Positions 5,216 to 6,670 of a DNA stretch of 6,670 nucleotides are shown here, piece by piece. Every line of letters begins with the position of its first letter. The stretch's first letter is position 1. The DNA comes from Candidatus Staskawiczbacteria bacterium RIFCSPLOWO2_01_FULL_38_12b (GTDB lineage: Bacteria > Patescibacteriota > Minisyncoccia > Minisyncoccales > Staskawiczbacteraceae), in the NCBI GenBank assembly GCA_001820255.1, contig MHPA01000020.1, forward strand, positions 1 to 6,670, given 5' to 3'. Below the pieces are notes generated by a model that was not told the origin of the DNA, did no database searches, and saw only the letters and a program-made list of their open reading frames with translations. Position numbers and translations under genes: made by a program.

Positions 5216-5734
5216 ATGCCAACTATAAAAAAAGCTTCATTTTTATCAGAAAATACGCCACTCTCTCGCAAGGCGATTATTAGCCTTAAAACCAAAGCGG
5301 CAACTAAACGAACTTGGCCCGAAATATATGCTGATTGGCTGGCGGATAGTTTTGGCACCATTACTTTTTTTGTGCTTAATGCGATACTATTTTTAATATG
5401 GATGTTTTTTAACTCGGGTATTTTTAAAAACTTGCCGTTATTTGATCCGTTTCCGTTCAGTTTTCTCACTATGGCAGTTTCTCTTGAAGCTATTTTTCTT
5501 TCCATTATTGTGTTAATATCTCAAAACCGGGCAGCGAAGGTAGACGAATTGCGCCAAGAAATTGATTTGCAACTAGATATTATTTCAGAACAAGAAATCA
5601 CAAAAATCATGGAAATGCTGGCCAAAATTATGGAGCATAATCATTTAGATATATCCGATGATCCGGTGCTCAAACAAATGTTAAAACCGGTTAACACCAA
5701 AAAGATTGAAGACGATTTAAATAAGCAAATCTAA
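5216..5734 (+). CDS. DUF1003 family membrane protein
   Basis: The 172-residue protein matches the DUF1003 pattern: ADWLADSFGTITFF before the first membrane helix (about 48-66), FDPFPFSFLTMAVSLEAIFLSIIVLISQNR spanning the second (about 76-105), then a charged helical tail (DELRQEIDLQLDIISEQE and onward) that probably forms a coiled coil in the cytoplasm. The biochemical role of this family is not established; it is a small two-helix inner-membrane protein found widely in bacteria. Length is normal. The ATG at 5216 follows CAAAA with at best a weak AAAG 13 bases upstream. Transcription probably starts in the palindrome before it, and the 36-nt gap to the next gene suggests a two-gene unit. Confidence 0.88.
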   Translation: MPTIKKASFLSENTPLSRKAIISLKTKAATKRTWPEIYADWLADSFGTITFFVLNAILFLIWMFFNSGIFKNLPLFDPFPFSFLTMAVSLEAIFLSIIVLISQNRAAKVDELRQEIDLQLDIISEQEITKIMEMLAKIMEHNHLDISDDPVLKQMLKPVNTKKIEDDLNKQI

Positions 5735-5770
5735 ATAAATCTTAAAAAATAATTTAATTTAAAATAATAC

Positions 5771-6667
5771 ATGACAAAAAAATATATAATCTTGGGAATT
5801 TTTGCCGCTCTGTTTTTATTTATCACACCGGTGCAGGCCTTTACTTATTGCGACGACCAGGCCAAACCAGCCCTGGATTGTCCTACGGACTATTCAATAA
5901 TGTGCATATCGGCAGGAGGTTACCATTGGGGTTGTGCCAAAGAATCTGGTTATGGCGTAGTTGAGGTATCTTCGCTGGAGGCGCCATTGTTGCAAAACGA
6001 AACTGCCGCCAGTGTGGCGCCCGATAGCACCTCTTTGCAAAAAATCGATGCCACGGCTAACACCCTAAATACCAAAATAGATTTAAAAGACGCCGCACAA
6101 GATTCGCAAAGATTACTGCCTACCGTAAATAAATCAACTGATGATAATGAGGATTTGCAAAGAGTTTTACCTACCGTAAATAAAGCAACGAATGAAAGTG
6201 AAAGTTCGGAAAGGGTGCTCCCCACGGTAAATAAACGCACCGTTGAAGCGAAAGTTACCGTAAGGGGCTGGGATCCTGATAAAAAAGAAGCCATTACGCA
6301 AAAAATAAAGGAAAAAGCCCTGGAAAACCCGCAATTAAATTCAGTAGATATCAGTGAAGATGTGGTGCAAATGGATTATCTGGTTCCGGCAAAATTGTTT
6401 GGGTTGATTCCCTGGAATATGCCTATGAAGGTATCTGCCGACGCCAACGTCACGGTAAAAGTGAAATTTCCCTGGTACCGGTTTTTAACTACCACCGGGT
6501 TTGCAAAAGCGTCTAATCAGATTAACGAGGTGTTTCAAAATAACCAAACCGATTTGGAATTTTTAAAATCAAAAGATTCAAATGAAAGGCAGTTGGAAAT
6601 ATTTCTGAAAATATCAAATACCATGCACGAAATGTCAAAGTCAATCATACAAAACGTTAAGGCATAA
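5771..6667 (+). CDS. Exported protein with four-Cys head, three LPTVNK repeats and a conserved beta-rich module; function unknown
   Basis: The protein has 298 residues. A clear Sec signal peptide (1-23, VQA before the cut) is followed by a small four-Cys region (Cys27, 37, 45, 55), suited to two disulfides. Residues 65-110 are polar and probably unstructured. Residues 111-161 are three tandem 17-residue repeats carrying LPTVNK at 116, 133 and 150. Residues about 158-240 (VTVRGWDPDKKEAI, then VPAKLFGLIPWNMPMKV and VKVKFPWYRFL) look like a folded module I associate with CPR secreted proteins but cannot name. The tail (245-298) is helical and charged. There is no C-terminal membrane anchor, so LPTVNK is not a normal sorting signal; the protein is probably periplasmic or secreted. 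The start has no Shine-Dalgarno and lies 36 nt after the DUF1003 gene. Confidence 0.8.
   Translation: MTKKYIILGIFAALFLFITPVQAFTYCDDQAKPALDCPTDYSIMCISAGGYHWGCAKESGYGVVEVSSLEAPLLQNETAASVAPDSTSLQKIDATANTLNTKIDLKDAAQDSQRLLPTVNKSTDDNEDLQRVLPTVNKATNESESSERVLPTVNKRTVEAKVTVRGWDPDKKEAITQKIKEKALENPQLNSVDISEDVVQMDYLVPAKLFGLIPWNMPMKVSADANVTVKVKFPWYRFLTTTGFAKASNQINEVFQNNQTDLEFLKSKDSNERQLEIFLKISNTMHEMSKSIIQNVKA
6101..6253 (+). repeat. Three in-frame 51-bp tandem repeats (17 residues each)
   Basis: Units 6101-6151, 6152-6202 and 6203-6253 each encode a variant of (x)(x)(Q/E)R(L/V)LPTVNK followed by a seven-residue variable polar stretch. LPTVNK is invariant, and its codons for VNK are nearly constant (GTAAATAAA), while the spacer residues differ. 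The exact 17-residue period with conserved core and free spacers suggests a repeated binding motif or flexible stalk. Confidence 0.9.
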
Positions 6668-6670
6668 AAA

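Noticed and set aside
5110..5505. Minus-strand reading frame of 131 codons opposite the DUF1003 gene
   Set aside because: The plus-strand frame has clear family signatures, while the minus frame is low-information and runs into the palindrome.
6116..6235. LPTVNK repeats as sortase sorting signals
   Set aside because: They are internal, lack the LPXTG threonine-glycine pair, and are not followed by a membrane segment with a basic tail.
5950..6294. Minus-strand frame with a repeated LFTVGS pattern
   Set aside because: The apparent repeat is simply the complement of the 51-bp tandem repeats in the plus-strand gene.
1..6670. Alternative genetic code with TGA read as an amino acid
   Set aside because: All six genes end at TAA or TAG, but no in-frame TGA occurs within them, so nothing indicates recoding.
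1..6670. tRNA, rRNA or known riboswitch
   Set aside because: No cloverleaf-like segment, rRNA core sequence or recognisable riboswitch consensus was seen in any gap.

Overview
The window looks like a cell-envelope region of a Candidate Phyla Radiation (Patescibacteria, probably Parcubacteria-type) bacterium. The evidence is the AT-rich DNA, the absence of Shine-Dalgarno sequences, short exported proteins built from modules I associate with that group (PKD plus fibronectin-like surface protein with a C-terminal anchor, an FG-GAP-like/Cys-rich protein ending in an eight-cysteine cluster, a DUF1003 membrane protein), and extended -10 promoters of the form TGCTATAAT. Standard stops (TAA, one TAG) are used and no in-frame TGA was seen. 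This taxonomic call is inference from protein style, not from a marker gene.

Layout: all six genes are on the + strand. Bases 1-353 contain no gene; they hold a perfect consensus sigma-70 promoter (33-61), a 174-bp imperfect palindrome (106-279) and a short related palindrome (about 285-340). Then come a Sec-exported, C-terminally anchored PKD/FN3-like surface protein (354-1295), a second large palindrome (1292-1502) that fills the whole gap, a sortase (1501-2124), a leader region with a promoter candidate and an inverted repeat (2125-2306), a processive-type family 2 membrane glycosyltransferase (2307-3638), a third palindromic element (3641-3744), a leader with a promoter and a perfect 16-bp hairpin, a membrane-anchored Cys-rich protein (3880-5022), a fourth palindrome (5007-5171), a DUF1003 membrane protein (5216-5734), and an exported protein with three 17-residue LPTVNK repeats (5771-6667).

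Functionally the genes suggest surface building: a sortase beside a plausible substrate with an atypical sorting signal, a polysaccharide synthase, and three further exported or membrane proteins of unknown role. No regulator, transposase, RNA gene or CRISPR array is visible.

The most striking content is the palindrome family. Four elements (plus one miniature) sit in intergenic gaps. Three of them begin at, or within 2 nt of, the stop codon of the upstream gene. Three carry the same core with an extended -10 promoter pointing at the next gene, and the one at 106-279 is flanked by a 6-bp direct repeat. They look like small non-autonomous mobile elements that double as gene-boundary cassettes (stem-loop plus promoter).
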